Below, piece by piece: positions 1-9,902 of a stretch of 64,000 nucleotides of DNA. The DNA lies in NCBI GenBank assembly GCA_002837195.1, contig KZ478072.1, positions 1 to 64,000 of the forward strand, in the 5' to 3' direction. The number at the start of each line of letters is the position of its first letter. The first letter of the stretch is position 1. The position numbers and the translations under genes are program-made. The notes under the pieces were generated by a model. The model was not told the origin of the DNA and ran no database searches. It was given only the letters and a program-made list of their open reading frames with translations. Source of the stretch: Enterobacterales bacterium CwR94. GTDB taxonomy: Bacteria; Pseudomonadota; Gammaproteobacteria; Enterobacterales; Enterobacteriaceae.

Positions 1-55
1 TCTGGTTGAGAGTTTACTCACTTAGTCGCGTGTCCACTAATGGTGGGGAGGATCA
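1..55 (-). mobile_element. IS3-type insertion sequence, left end only
   Basis: Read on the minus strand, the first 55 bases end in TGATCCTCC and continue through TTAGTGGACACGCG and CTAAGTGAGTAAACTCTC. This closely matches my memory of the left terminal inverted repeat of IS3, which precedes orfA. The transposase genes would therefore run leftwards out of the window. The IS boundary is placed at base 55, where the TGATC terminus ends. A 29-base copy of the same end, in the opposite orientation, sits at 19220-19248. Confidence 0.75.
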
Positions 56-346
56 AGCCCATGCAAAATACCGTATTAAAAGCAGGCGTCAAAACGTGAA
101 AATATCATAATGGCTCACAGCCATTTAAAATGATTTATCAATGACGTCAAATACCCTGCTGCGGTAGTATTCTCGTGCATGATCTGACGAACATTAATCT
201 CACGGAACAGCAACAAGCTACGCGGGAATAACCCCGGTCCGGTGGAAGTATCGACAGGGTAAAACGTCTGTGCGTTTTTGTCCGGAATCAACCTGCATCC
301 TCAGCAGTTTTGGCAATCAAGTGACCTACAGCATGTTTCTGTGTAG

Positions 347-979
347 TTAAATCTCACTCAAGTCAAGCTGATATATATCATGATTAGAGGTGATACCGAG
401 TTTCTTCATGGCGGTACGCTTTTGAGTACTGACTGTTTTTACACTTCGATTAACACGCTGTGCCACCTGAGAAACAGAAAGCCCTGCGTGAATATATTCA
501 AGAATGAACTTTTCCCGTGCGGTAAGTAAGGTAGTCCTTATGTTTGGTGAACATTTTTTATCTGCATAATGGTTCGATTTTACATCGCAAGAATGATAGT
601 TATGTGCCCATTTCAAACCCGATAAAATATCATTTACAGGCAGGCTCTTGCAGAGATAAATTTTCACCATGGGCCTTAAATTCATGCTTAAAAGCTGATG
701 GCAAGGACTCTCACCCAGTGCTACCAAAGTAATGTCAGGATAATATTTATGTAGTTTTACGACTGTTTCCTTTATGTTTACCCCACCCTCTGGCTGGGAT
801 AAATCTATAATTACCATATTCGCTTTAAAAATGCTGAGAGAATAATTTAGCTCATCAGTGTTGATGCAGCAATCGAGGACGCGAAACGCCGGACTCTCGT
901 TTAGAATGTGTTTCAACCCATACAGATATAGCGGGTGATTACTCATAATAACAATCTTTTTCTTATTACTGTTAATCAT
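347..979 (-). CDS. LuxR/NarL-type response regulator with degenerate receiver
   Basis: This 210-residue protein has an N-terminal receiver-like domain (about residues 7-125) and a C-terminal LuxR helix-turn-helix (about 150-205; core SVSQVAQRVNRSVKTVSTQK). The putative phosphoacceptor Asp (MVIIDLSQ) and the late conserved Lys (LCKS) are present. The usual paired acidic residues near the N-terminus are replaced by SNHPL, so classical phosphorylation is doubtful. It lies downstream of, and in the same orientation as, the fimbrial operon, with about 500 gene-free bases between them, and is a distant relative of the regulator at 6823. By position it probably regulates the fimbriae; that is inference. 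Confidence 0.8.
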   Translation of the reverse strand: MINSNKKKIVIMSNHPLYLYGLKHILNESPAFRVLDCCINTDELNYSLSIFKANMVIIDLSQPEGGVNIKETVVKLHKYYPDITLVALGESPCHQLLSMNLRPMVKIYLCKSLPVNDILSGLKWAHNYHSCDVKSNHYADKKCSPNIRTTLLTAREKFILEYIHAGLSVSQVAQRVNRSVKTVSTQKRTAMKKLGITSNHDIYQLDLSEI

Positions 980-1477
980 ATGGTGTTTTCGTTAAGCAAT
1001 GGGTGATGAATGATAATATTTATAATATAGGATGGGTGATTTTTAATTAGGCGCGTTCATGCAAACCTTTATTGTCAAAAATTTATGTTTATTTTCGTAA
1101 GTTTTAGTCCGTAATTATTAACTGGCTTCGATTGTGAATAAGTTTCAGCCAGCCCGCCAGGATGTTAACTTACGGCCCAAACAAAAAGCTTGGATTGATA
1201 GCTGGAAAACATCTACAACGTTTAATCTTACTTAAAACTGATAAGTCCATGCCAAGGAATTACAGTATGAGGAACATGTGAATGTGAGTTTAACTATTTA
1301 AGATAAGCTTAAAGTAAGTCTCACATCACTGTTCGGCCAGCATTCTTCTGAGTGTCATTGTTTTTTCTTATTATGGGACATTCATTACCCCATGAAACAA
1401 AAATGATATTAGAAATTTAGCTTGCTAATTCTATATCAGAACCCTCTCAATTAACCAGGAAGTATGCCGGTTTGTAC
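980..1477. other. Gene-free stretch between tip adhesin and LuxR regulator
   Basis: About 500 AT-rich bases with no convincing coding sequence on either strand. It must hold the promoter of the minus-strand regulator at 347-979 and the end of the fimbrial transcript. A TTGACA hexamer is visible on the minus strand near 1080, but I see no well-spaced -10 partner. No clear terminator hairpin was found. Confidence 0.5.
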
Positions 1478-2686
1478 TTATTCCACTTCACTGTCAAATA
1501 TCAGGGTTACACCCCCTTTCCAGTTTGAACCCGGTGCTTTGACCATTTTCTCAACTTCAGGTTTATTGACGCTAAAATTGAGTTTCGAGTGTAGATCGAC
1601 CACAAACCGTCCGGGCATATCGATGGTGTGTCCCAAAGTGTCAGTGTTTAACAACAAATTACGCACTGGCTGCTGATTTGAAATAAAACCTGGGATCGTT
1701 ATTTTTACATCTAACGGCAGCGTTTCAGCTGATGCCTGATTTTTCAATCCGCAACCTGACCCAACATTATGCTCACACTGCATCCAGACTTTGAATCCGC
1801 TGGAAGTGCTCAGGGTAAAGGGTACTTCCTTTTTTAGCATATCGGGTACTTGACCACCATTTATCCATGCCCCCCAGCCATTAGTTGGCGCTAACTGAAC
1901 GTTTTCACTGCCATTGGGAAATTGATAAAAGAAAGCGTGCTCAACTGACACATTAAATTTTATCTTTACTTCATCATCATTATAAGCCAAGGCATGATAA
2001 TCGATATCTTTACCATTCCCAAGAGTATAAATTAACTCTCCTTCATAGTCGCCTGATGGTAAAAGTAATGGATTAGGTGTTTCAAGCACATACCCAAAGC
2101 TAAGTTCAAAGATAGTTACGTCACCTCCATTTGTAAGTTCATCGTAACTTCGTAATCTTGAATAACAATCTTGAATTCCTGGGTTAACTCTCCATATGAG
2201 AGTACTTTCATCTCCGGCAGCTGAGCCTCCTAGATACGAACAACCGCCTGAAGGCACAAAAGCATATGGTGACTTTAGCCCTTTCGTTCTTACTGAGAAA
2301 ATATTAATTCTAAAATTAACATTAGTTTTTACACCTGTTTTAAGATTGGTAAGAATAACTTCCCTATTGCGCCCATCGATTGTATAGTAGTAATGATTGT
2401 TCTTTAGGTCAGATGATTCTTTCACATAATGCTTATTAACACTTATACCATTAACACCCACGCCAAATACACCATTGCGGCAGTAATTTGGGTGCCTAAT
2501 ACAAAAACCGCCTAAGGGAGTCGTATTAATAAACTGATTCAACCCGGGCTGGCTTATGTCGCTTTTGAACGACGCTGTAATATTTACTTCGGCAGCGGAG
2601 GCTGAGAATGAATTTGAAATCATCGCATAAAAAAACAACCTTAACATCACAGAAAAAAAACAATTGCACTGAATTTTACAAATCAT
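1478..2686 (-). CDS. CFA/I-family (class 5) tip adhesin, CfaE-like
   Basis: Last gene of the chaperone-usher operon; 402 residues from the ATG at 2686, which has a GGTGA Shine-Dalgarno inside the end of the usher gene. A TTG start six codons further upstream is possible. The N-terminus is a signal peptide ending near ASAAEV. The C-terminal end (GSNWKGGVTLIFDSEVE) has the beta-strand pattern of class 5 pilin domains and resembles the end of the major pilin here. Length and place in the operon match CfaE/CooD minor adhesins, which cap the fimbria and bind the host receptor. Sequence identity to known adhesins is not obvious, so ligand specificity is unknown. Confidence 0.75.
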   Translation of the reverse strand: MICKIQCNCFFSVMLRLFFYAMISNSFSASAAEVNITASFKSDISQPGLNQFINTTPLGGFCIRHPNYCRNGVFGVGVNGISVNKHYVKESSDLKNNHYYYTIDGRNREVILTNLKTGVKTNVNFRINIFSVRTKGLKSPYAFVPSGGCSYLGGSAAGDESTLIWRVNPGIQDCYSRLRSYDELTNGGDVTIFELSFGYVLETPNPLLLPSGDYEGELIYTLGNGKDIDYHALAYNDDEVKIKFNVSVEHAFFYQFPNGSENVQLAPTNGWGAWINGGQVPDMLKKEVPFTLSTSSGFKVWMQCEHNVGSGCGLKNQASAETLPLDVKITIPGFISNQQPVRNLLLNTDTLGHTIDMPGRFVVDLHSKLNFSVNKPEVEKMVKAPGSNWKGGVTLIFDSEVE

Positions 2687-2696
2687 AGTTAATTTT

Positions 2697-5189
2697 TCAC
2701 CCAATACTTTTTTTATCTGATTGTTTATCGGCTAGCGTTATCCCCTCACAGGTGACATTACCGGCAAATAGTAATTCGTCTCGTTTTTCCGTTTCCGGGT
2801 TTAGGCGTATTTCGCACTGCATACCGGAATGATGTTCAATACTGACCACCGGATTCTTCTCATGCAGCTCCAGCGTGAACATGCCATCAGATTCGGTAAC
2901 GGTGCGTCCTGCATGGTTAATCACTCTGGCACCGCCCAGCGGCGTGCCCTGATTATCCACCAGTCGTCCCATCACGGTAACGGTTTTCATTACCCGAACT
3001 TCATGGCTGCTGACGCCGCCGCGCACGTGGTGGTAATCGAGATACTGCGGCCAGGCTTTCAGTGCCGGAGCATCTTTCCCAGGGAAATCTATCTGTACGG
3101 CGCCCGGCTTCCAGGCTTTCACCGGAATAAAGTTTCGCCCGGCTTTTAAAGGGGTTGAACCTGCTTCGTGATACGCCATTAAATTCACGCTGACATCGTC
3201 AGACACCACATCGACAATCATGCCGCCTCCCTGGTGTTGCTGCGCGTCACGGCTGAGCACCACTTTGCCCTGCCCCAGGGCCAGCGTACTGCCAACGTTA
3301 AGACCACCGCTTAACTGGCGATCTGCGCTGGAGCGCTGGCCCCAGAAGCTGCCGTTGGCCAGCGGCGCGTCAAACTGATTGTAGCTGCTTAATCCTGCAC
3401 CGTAGCGGTCCATGGTTGCCGTCACGCTGCTCTGCTTCATCAGGGTGTTTTCCCATTCCTGATTCAGGGTGGCAGAGGCGTACATGTCGCGACTGCCCTT
3501 CGCATCGGTGCGGCTGCCAATGCTGGCGCTGGCGCTTCGCCCCTGGCTGCCGAGCGAGAAGCTGGCGGTCAGCGCCATGCCACGGTTGCGCGTTTTACCG
3601 TTATCGCGGTAAGGCCGGTCAAACGCCGAGAGCTGTATGTTAACCGGCGTGCCGCCAATGGCGACGCGGGTGTTGTAACCGGCGTCAACACCAACGCCGC
3701 TGTTACTGCTGCGGTGCGTCAGGCGAGTACTGATGCCCTGGTTACTGTTCAGGCGATAGCTTGAAGACAGCGAAGTGCTCTGCTCGGTTCGCGGGCGCGA
3801 GGAATAGCTCATCTGCCCCAATGCATCTTCCGGCGTGTACCAGCTGCGGCTGTGGTTAAGCGCCACGTTACCCTTTTCATGCACCCACATTGCCTGTGAA
3901 TCAAAACCATAGCCGGTGACGCTGCTGTGCCACAGGTTGCTATACAGCTGCACCTGCTGCCTGGCCTGCCAGTCGAGTGAGATACCAGCCTGCTTCTCTT
4001 TGCCCACCTTTTGCATCGCCACGCCGCCCGTCATATTGGGCTTGATGAGGTAGTTCAGGCTCGTGCCTGCCGCCATCTCACCGTGCTGATCGTTACGCTT
4101 GTTGCTCATCAGCGCCGTCTGCTGACCGGCAAACAGGTTGTAGCGCAGACGCTGATCAGGGTTGCGCCAACCTGCAGGTTTGTTCACGGTTTCCAGATTG
4201 CGACTGGTCTCCTGACCATCCTCCAGGATGCGAACCTCCACTTCATAAATGCCGCCCGGTAACGGAGCGGTATCCAGCGCCTGTAGACCTGGCTGCACCG
4301 GCTGGGAGTTAATCAACACGCCGTTGCGATAAATTTCGGCAATCCCTTCTCGGTTGGCCGTGACCCAGATCGGATAGAGGGCGGGCGTGTTGCCGTCTTT
4401 CATCAGAGTATCGCTGCTGCCCATCATGAGTCCTGCCATCGTGGTCACCCCGGAGCCCCGTGAATAAGGCTGGCGTAATACGCCCTGGCTGTCGGGTGCA
4501 AACAGCCCGCCGCGATAGAAGGTGTGCTGACTTTCGCGCATCAGATAGAGCGAGGTTACCGCATGCTGGGTTTCGGCGCCTTTTGTCCCGCTGCGATCCA
4601 GCTGGTACTGGCCAATAGCGCTCCAGTTACCGATGGCAGCTTCAAGCCCGCCGAGCCAGCCTATCGCTGCGCTTTGCTGTTGCCCTCCTGACAGGTTGAG
4701 CTGGTTAGATAACAGCATGCCGGCACTGCTTTGTTCCGGCAGCGCATGCCACATTTTCTGCGCCGCGCTTTCCGGTAAGGTGGAAGTGATCAGCGTTAAC
4801 TGCGCATTGGCAAGGTTATAATCTGCTGCCACCAGATTCGGCGGACAACTGCCGGTGCACTGTCCCAGCGCCAGGGGCTGAGAAAATGCCGTTAACCATT
4901 TCTGACGTTCGTTTTCCGGCCATTCACTGCTGCTGACATCCGTAAAATTCACGATCTGCACGCGCTCATCTTCGCTCAGCACAATGCTGGCATCGCCCAG
5001 CAGCTTGCCATCCAGCATCACACGCGCCGAGACGGGGGCGTTGAAAAAGTGGGAGCGGAAATCCGCGGGCATTGCTGCAGCCTGCTGTGCCAGCGAAGGG
5101 GGACGTTGAGGCGGCAGAGTTTCGGCCTGCGCCATTTCTGCGGAACACAGCAGCAGGGTCAGGCCGGTGATGGAACGGGACAGATGCAT
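2697..5189 (-). CDS. Outer-membrane fimbrial usher, CFA/I CfaC-like
   Basis: 830 residues with a signal peptide ending at AQA-ET. An N-terminal chaperone-binding region is followed by a long beta-barrel core and, near residues 275-345, the plug-like segment with IYRNGVLINSQPVQPG typical of alpha-fimbrial ushers. The C-terminus contains a carboxypeptidase-like beta domain (TVMGRLVDNQGTPLGGARV). Ushers of this class run about 830-870 residues, so it appears complete. The preceding pilin gene ends about 105 bases upstream and the gap holds GC-rich inverted bases that could attenuate read-through. The 3' end lies just 10 bases before the adhesin ATG, implying coupled translation. Confidence 0.88.
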   Translation of the reverse strand: MHLSRSITGLTLLLCSAEMAQAETLPPQRPPSLAQQAAAMPADFRSHFFNAPVSARVMLDGKLLGDASIVLSEDERVQIVNFTDVSSSEWPENERQKWLTAFSQPLALGQCTGSCPPNLVAADYNLANAQLTLITSTLPESAAQKMWHALPEQSSAGMLLSNQLNLSGGQQQSAAIGWLGGLEAAIGNWSAIGQYQLDRSGTKGAETQHAVTSLYLMRESQHTFYRGGLFAPDSQGVLRQPYSRGSGVTTMAGLMMGSSDTLMKDGNTPALYPIWVTANREGIAEIYRNGVLINSQPVQPGLQALDTAPLPGGIYEVEVRILEDGQETSRNLETVNKPAGWRNPDQRLRYNLFAGQQTALMSNKRNDQHGEMAAGTSLNYLIKPNMTGGVAMQKVGKEKQAGISLDWQARQQVQLYSNLWHSSVTGYGFDSQAMWVHEKGNVALNHSRSWYTPEDALGQMSYSSRPRTEQSTSLSSSYRLNSNQGISTRLTHRSSNSGVGVDAGYNTRVAIGGTPVNIQLSAFDRPYRDNGKTRNRGMALTASFSLGSQGRSASASIGSRTDAKGSRDMYASATLNQEWENTLMKQSSVTATMDRYGAGLSSYNQFDAPLANGSFWGQRSSADRQLSGGLNVGSTLALGQGKVVLSRDAQQHQGGGMIVDVVSDDVSVNLMAYHEAGSTPLKAGRNFIPVKAWKPGAVQIDFPGKDAPALKAWPQYLDYHHVRGGVSSHEVRVMKTVTVMGRLVDNQGTPLGGARVINHAGRTVTESDGMFTLELHEKNPVVSIEHHSGMQCEIRLNPETEKRDELLFAGNVTCEGITLADKQSDKKSIG

Positions 5190-5293
5190 AATTAGGTTCC
5201 GAAGCAGAATATGAAGGAGAAAGTGGCCCTCCTCCTTCTGGTCCTAGTTCAAACGTACTGACGTATTATCTCTGCTGAGAGAGCCGCGCTTTC

Positions 5294-5791
5294 TTATGAC
5301 TCATCACTTGGAACGCTGTCGAACATCATGGTAATAGCACCGCTGTATTCGCCCGCCGCTGGACGGCTCCCAGCCGTAAACGGAGCGGTCTGAGAAACGT
5401 TCATGACTCGGGTTCTCTCCGTGCTGGCTTCGGTCTCGCTGACGATTTCAACGGCACCGGCCGCGCCGACTGGCAGCGTCTGGTTATAAACTTTGACGGT
5501 CAGCGGAATCGGGTCCGGGTTGCTTGAAGAGGTCAGCACGGCTGCATCCTGCAGATACGCTTTGATGCCGCCGTTGGCATTTTTCATTTTCAGATCCTTG
5601 TTAAAGGCATTCAGCGAAAGATTATTTTCGTTCCATGACATGCGCTGCGTTTCAGTTTCCCAGCCGGTGCCGATAACATAGAAGGTATTGTCCGGAATAG
5701 AGGCTTCCACGTTAAACTGGACCTGTGCAGCCTGTGCAGCAAAGGATGACGCCATAATGATCGCCGCAGCGCTGATGATTTTTACTGACAT
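5294..5791 (-). CDS. CFA/I-family major fimbrial subunit, CfaB-like
   Basis: 165-residue pilin beginning MSVKIISAAA, with a signal peptide ending AQA and mature protein starting AQVQFNVEAS. The ATG at 5791 is chosen because GGAG lies seven bases upstream; a TTG four codons earlier has no such site. No cysteine pair is present, as expected for class 5 pilins, and the C-terminal PAAGEYSGAITMMFD is the family signature used for donor-strand exchange. It sits between chaperone and usher, exactly as cfaB does. As the structural subunit it should be the most highly expressed product of the operon. Confidence 0.87.
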   Translation of the reverse strand: MSVKIISAAAIIMASSFAAQAAQVQFNVEASIPDNTFYVIGTGWETETQRMSWNENNLSLNAFNKDLKMKNANGGIKAYLQDAAVLTSSSNPDPIPLTVKVYNQTLPVGAAGAVEIVSETEASTERTRVMNVSQTAPFTAGSRPAAGEYSGAITMMFDSVPSDES

Positions 5792-5814
5792 GTTTTTCTC
5801 CAAAGTAAGACTGA

Positions 5815-6558
5815 TTAATGATTGTTACCTGAGGTCAGGATTTTTTTTTGCGTACCCTCATACAGGGTGTACTGCCAGATCTTTCCGGTAGTTACCGGTT
5901 TTTCCAGCTTCATGCCCGGGCGTAACTGATGATTAATGACGCTACTGCAATTCTTTAAGCCTTTATCGCACTCTTTCATAGAATGGATAACAATACTGGC
6001 GTTGCCATTATTGGTTATTTGTAAGTTGCGGCTATTTTCCGTTATCTTGGTATTAAACTTTACCGAGTCCGGTAGCACCGTAACAATGGTGCCGAATCCC
6101 GTTAATACCGTAACGCCAGCACTGATTTTACTCTGATATTTTTTTGCTTCGTCTTTACTCAACCCAAATTCCCTCGCGTCTTCCGGGATTACCGGTATAT
6201 ACCGCACGCGGTAATATCGTTCTTTATCACGACTACCAGTAAAGACTAATCGGTTGGTTTGCATGCCTTTCGCCGGAATAATTAATCGCGCAGGGCTGGA
6301 AATTAAACCCGTGCCGGTGCCTTTAATCAGGGTGTTGGAATCAAGTTTATTTTCGGTATAACCACCACCGGAAAATACCATTTCATCGACACTCACTCGC
6401 ACAAAGGCGGTTGCATCACCGGTGTTATTAATTCTTTTCGCCAGGGTGTTTTTTTTTGGCTGAATATATTCATTTAACTCCCCGACGTTGATCATCGGTC
6501 CGGCAACAGCAGGCATTATCGCTAATGAAATAGCGACAGCAAGAACAGCTTTAAACAT
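5815..6558 (-). CDS. Periplasmic fimbrial chaperone, CFA/I CfaA-like
   Basis: First gene of the fimbrial operon; 247 residues from the ATG at 6558, which has a GAGG ribosome site six bases upstream. The N-terminal hydrophobic signal ends near AVAGPMINVG. The protein shows an immunoglobulin-like chaperone pattern with RLIIPAKGMQTNRLVF and YYRVRYIPVIP, corresponding to the basic anchor and G1-strand region of alpha-fimbrial chaperones. It should bind pilin and adhesin subunits in the periplasm and deliver them to the usher. Only 23 bases separate it from the pilin gene. Confidence 0.85.
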   Translation of the reverse strand: MFKAVLAVAISLAIMPAVAGPMINVGELNEYIQPKKNTLAKRINNTGDATAFVRVSVDEMVFSGGGYTENKLDSNTLIKGTGTGLISSPARLIIPAKGMQTNRLVFTGSRDKERYYRVRYIPVIPEDAREFGLSKDEAKKYQSKISAGVTVLTGFGTIVTVLPDSVKFNTKITENSRNLQITNNGNASIVIHSMKECDKGLKNCSSVINHQLRPGMKLEKPVTTGKIWQYTLYEGTQKKILTSGNNH

Positions 6559-6822
6559 GTGAACCTCATAAGCTTTAAAAAAAAATCTCATGCTGCGCAT
6601 CTGAATAAAGCATTCAGCCCTGGAGCGCCTGACTCGAACGGGATATTAACGTCGTGGGTGGACTCCGCCACAGCGAGTAGGCGTACTTTACGACTGTGAC
6701 GTATATGGATCTGCAAGACCACTCTCAAAAATACCGGCACAGGTATTACGAAACGCCCTGAGGTCTCCCTGATAAAATTGCAGTACACTCTGTATATCCA
6801 ATGGTTAACCTGAGCGTTACAA

Positions 6823-7527
6823 ATGCCAACCTTTTCTCGTCAACAAATCTCTATAGCTTTACTGGACGATCATGCCCTGGTGTTACGCGGCCTGATTCAG
6901 GTCCTGGGAGAAAGCGCTGAATTCCGTGTGGCTGGTAGCTTTACACAAAGTAAAGAATTACTTCAGAGCCTGAAGCGTGAAAAAGTGGACGTTGTTATCG
7001 TGGATTATGAGCTGGAGCCTGCGGATACTGATGGCTTAACGCTGATCCAGACGCTGACGCGACTGCATCCGGCAACGGCTATATTAGTGGTGTCAGCACA
7101 CTATAATCCTGCTACGGTAGCACTGGCGATACGGGGAGGAGCCAAAGGGTTTATCGGTAAAAACCGCCCGTTTGAAGAAATCCGGAACGCGGCACTGGAA
7201 GTGAGCCGAGGCCGTGTCTTCCTCGAGCCGCAAATGGCCAGGGAAATGGCGCAACAGCAGCGTTACGGAGAAGTACTACTGAACGGTCACTACAGTGAGG
7301 AAAATATTCAGCGCGCCGTCAGCCTTTCCTCCCTGTCCCCCAAAGAGCAGGAAGTGATTCGCTGCTTTCTGTCCGGTATGAAGGTGACTGACATTGCCGA
7401 GAAGTTTAACCGCAGCCTGAAGACCATCAGCGGGCAAAAGCAGAGCGCGATGCGTAAGCTTGGATTGAAAGCTGATCACGAGCTCTTTATTATTAAAGAT
7501 GAACTGCTGAAGTCACTGCAGTTTTAA
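6823..7527 (+). CDS. LuxR/NarL-type two-component response regulator
   Basis: 234 residues. The receiver domain (about 8-130) carries the acidic pair in ALLDDHALVL, the phosphoacceptor Asp in VIVDYEL and the conserved Lys in FIGKNR. The LuxR-type helix-turn-helix is at the C-terminus (LSPKEQEVIRCFLSGM onwards). The 3' end overlaps, tail to tail, the last 35 bases of the hybrid kinase at 7493-9805. It starts about 260 bases from the fimbrial chaperone gene in divergent orientation, so the shared intergenic region is a plausible target. With the two neighbouring BvgS-like kinases it forms a BvgA/EvgA-like pathway; this partnership is inferred from position. Confidence 0.88.
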   Translation: MPTFSRQQISIALLDDHALVLRGLIQVLGESAEFRVAGSFTQSKELLQSLKREKVDVVIVDYELEPADTDGLTLIQTLTRLHPATAILVVSAHYNPATVALAIRGGAKGFIGKNRPFEEIRNAALEVSRGRVFLEPQMAREMAQQQRYGEVLLNGHYSEENIQRAVSLSSLSPKEQEVIRCFLSGMKVTDIAEKFNRSLKTISGQKQSAMRKLGLKADHELFIIKDELLKSLQF

Positions 7528-9805
7528 GCGATGCCAGCCAGGCATTTGTCTGGTGCGGCGTGACGGGTTTACCCTCGCGCAAATGGTTTTCAATCTTCTC
7601 GGCTAAGCTTGCCAGCGGTATAAGCTGATACATCAGTGCTGTGCCGTGAAGGCGGTGAACATGATGCTCCATTTGCTTGCGATTCAGTTTCTGGCACGCA
7701 CGGGCAAACAGCTCTGCATCCTCAGACAGCGACTGCTTAAGCTCTTCATCCTGCACCGGTAAAGATAGCTCTGTCACTGCCTGGTCGTCAGTCGTACACC
7801 AGCGTGTCAGGCAGGCAGCCAATGCAGACAAAATAATCGGTTTACTCAGCACCGCATCAATGCCACTTAGCAGACACTTATGATGGTGCGCGTGGTCACT
7901 CATTGCCGAAATAGCCACCAGGGGCATAGGTGGGTTACCGCGCTGTATTTCTGTGACGCGCCAGCGACGCGCCACATCGTAACCACTGATATCAGGTAGG
8001 TTGATGTCCAGCAGCATCAGATCGTAATAGTTTTCATCTTCAAGCAGGTTGAGCGCCTGCTGGCCATTTTCCGCCCATTCCACTTGGCAGCCCAGTGTTT
8101 TTAACTGCGCTGAGAGTATGCGTCCGGCGGCAGGGTGGTCTTCCACCAGTAAAACGGACGTACCTTCAATGAACTGCGGCAGGGGAGCGTCAGCGTGCGT
8201 CTCAGGAACAGAACATATACGCAGCGGTAATCTCAGCGTAAAGGTACTGCCTGCACCGGGCGCGCTGTGGCACTCTAAACCACCGCGCATTAACTGGGTA
8301 AGCTCCCAGCAAATCCACAATCCAAGACCACTGCCACCGTAGTGTCGATCGGGGCCATTATCAGCCTGCGTCCAGGCTTCAAAGATATTCCGCTGAGCCT
8401 CCGGTGAAATACCGATTCCTGTATCCGTGATCGCCAGTGAGATCATGCAGGTCTGATCGGGAAAATCTTCCGCCTCCAGCGTTAAGGTTATGCCGCCCCT
8501 TTCGGTAAACTTTATTGAATTGGACAGCAGGTTATTGATGATCTGGCGCAGACGATGGGCATCTCCCACAACCCAACGCGTACGCAGGTTCGGGTTGATT
8601 ATGGTGCTCAGCGAAAGGTTCTTTTGTTGTGCCAGAGGGCGGTAACTCTCACATACCGTGTCGATCAGCTCGCTTAACGCAAAAGGATAACTCTCCAGGA
8701 CAAGATGTTTTTGGGACAGCTTGCTGTGATCCAGAATGTCATTAAGCAGCCCCAGTAAACTTTGTGCCGAAGAATTGGCCAGCGCCAGGTACTGCGAATG
8801 TTGTGCTGCCGTTACCGGATGATTGAGCAGCTCCAGTGATGCAATCATGGCATTCATCGGCGTGCGAATTTCATGGCTCATCATGGCGAGAAATTGCGTT
8901 TTCCGCTGTTCACTGGCTGTTGCCTGCCGTTGTAAACAGATGGCTCGGCGTAGCAGCCACGCCAGCAGCATAAGCAAAATGACAAAAGTAACGATTTCAG
9001 TTTGATAAAGTGAAAAAATCACCCCTGCCGAGGGATAGCCGAGTTTTAAGTCCCCCGCCCAGTGTTCAAATATCCGATTGGCAGTGGCGGCCGGGATGGC
9101 CGCGAGCGCTTTATTTACAATACTCAGTAGCAACGGATCCTGCACATGAATGCCCATGCTTATGCCCGCTGTAAGTTCCTGAATCTGCCCGGCAATCGCC
9201 AGCTTATGCGAAAAGAAGCGATAAAGCAGCGGTCGCATTACCAGGTCAGCGCCCAGGCCAAACTCTGCACGATCGTCATACACCGCCTCAAACACTTCTC
9301 GCGTGTGATCGAGCGGCAGGAGCAGAATGTCAGGGCGATGTTTGCGCAGCCAGCTTTCATAGAAAGTATCACGCCTGACCGCCACGCGTTTTCCGCTTAA
9401 CTGATCGAGTGATTGCACAACGCTGGCACTGTTGTGGCCGATCACCAGTGCGCTGGTTGTGAGCCACTGCTGGCTGAACCGCCAGTCTGTCAACTGGTCG
9501 TGCTCCAGCAGCGCAGGGGCGATGGCGGAGATTAAGCGGGGTACCTGGCTGTTGCGCGTAGCAGGGACAAAGCGCAGCCCGGTCAGCCGGCTGATTTCAT
9601 TCAGATAATCACGGCTCAGGCCAATGTGTTCGCTATTCTGCTGATAGTCCAGTGGCCAACTGGAAATGAAACTGTAAGGAATTTCTGGGTTATCTGTTAT
9701 CCAGCGCCGTTCTTCAACGCTGAGCGACAGGGGCCCTGCCAGGGACAGGGATGAAAAAAAGATTATAGCGGGTAACAGTAACCACCGGAAAAAAGGAGAA
9801 AACAT
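7493..9805 (-). CDS. BvgS/EvgS-like hybrid sensor histidine kinase (first of a tandem pair)
   Basis: About 770 residues from an ATG at 9805; a GTG at 9847 would add 14 residues. Domain order: signal or anchor segment, one periplasmic solute-binding (SBP_bac_3-like) domain, a transmembrane helix (VTFVILLMLLAWLL), HisKA with MMSHEIRTPMNAM, HATPase with LLSNSIKF, DTGIGIS and GGSGLGL, a receiver with LLVEDHP and LLDINLP, and a C-terminal Hpt with the phosphorylatable His in HRLHGTALMY. The architecture gives an intramolecular phosphorelay. It differs from BvgS by having a single sensor domain and no visible PAS. Its paralogue lies immediately upstream on the same strand. Confidence 0.88.
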   Translation of the reverse strand: MFSPFFRWLLLPAIIFFSSLSLAGPLSLSVEERRWITDNPEIPYSFISSWPLDYQQNSEHIGLSRDYLNEISRLTGLRFVPATRNSQVPRLISAIAPALLEHDQLTDWRFSQQWLTTSALVIGHNSASVVQSLDQLSGKRVAVRRDTFYESWLRKHRPDILLLPLDHTREVFEAVYDDRAEFGLGADLVMRPLLYRFFSHKLAIAGQIQELTAGISMGIHVQDPLLLSIVNKALAAIPAATANRIFEHWAGDLKLGYPSAGVIFSLYQTEIVTFVILLMLLAWLLRRAICLQRQATASEQRKTQFLAMMSHEIRTPMNAMIASLELLNHPVTAAQHSQYLALANSSAQSLLGLLNDILDHSKLSQKHLVLESYPFALSELIDTVCESYRPLAQQKNLSLSTIINPNLRTRWVVGDAHRLRQIINNLLSNSIKFTERGGITLTLEAEDFPDQTCMISLAITDTGIGISPEAQRNIFEAWTQADNGPDRHYGGSGLGLWICWELTQLMRGGLECHSAPGAGSTFTLRLPLRICSVPETHADAPLPQFIEGTSVLLVEDHPAAGRILSAQLKTLGCQVEWAENGQQALNLLEDENYYDLMLLDINLPDISGYDVARRWRVTEIQRGNPPMPLVAISAMSDHAHHHKCLLSGIDAVLSKPIILSALAACLTRWCTTDDQAVTELSLPVQDEELKQSLSEDAELFARACQKLNRKQMEHHVHRLHGTALMYQLIPLASLAEKIENHLREGKPVTPHQTNAWLASLKTAVTSAVHL

Positions 9806-9902
9806 AGCAAATAACCTGGCAATCGGGGAGCGTGGCCGAAACCACACACTAAAAGTCCGGTTATTTGATGAAAAAATCGGCCGCGCCTCTACAAGAGCAC
9901 TC

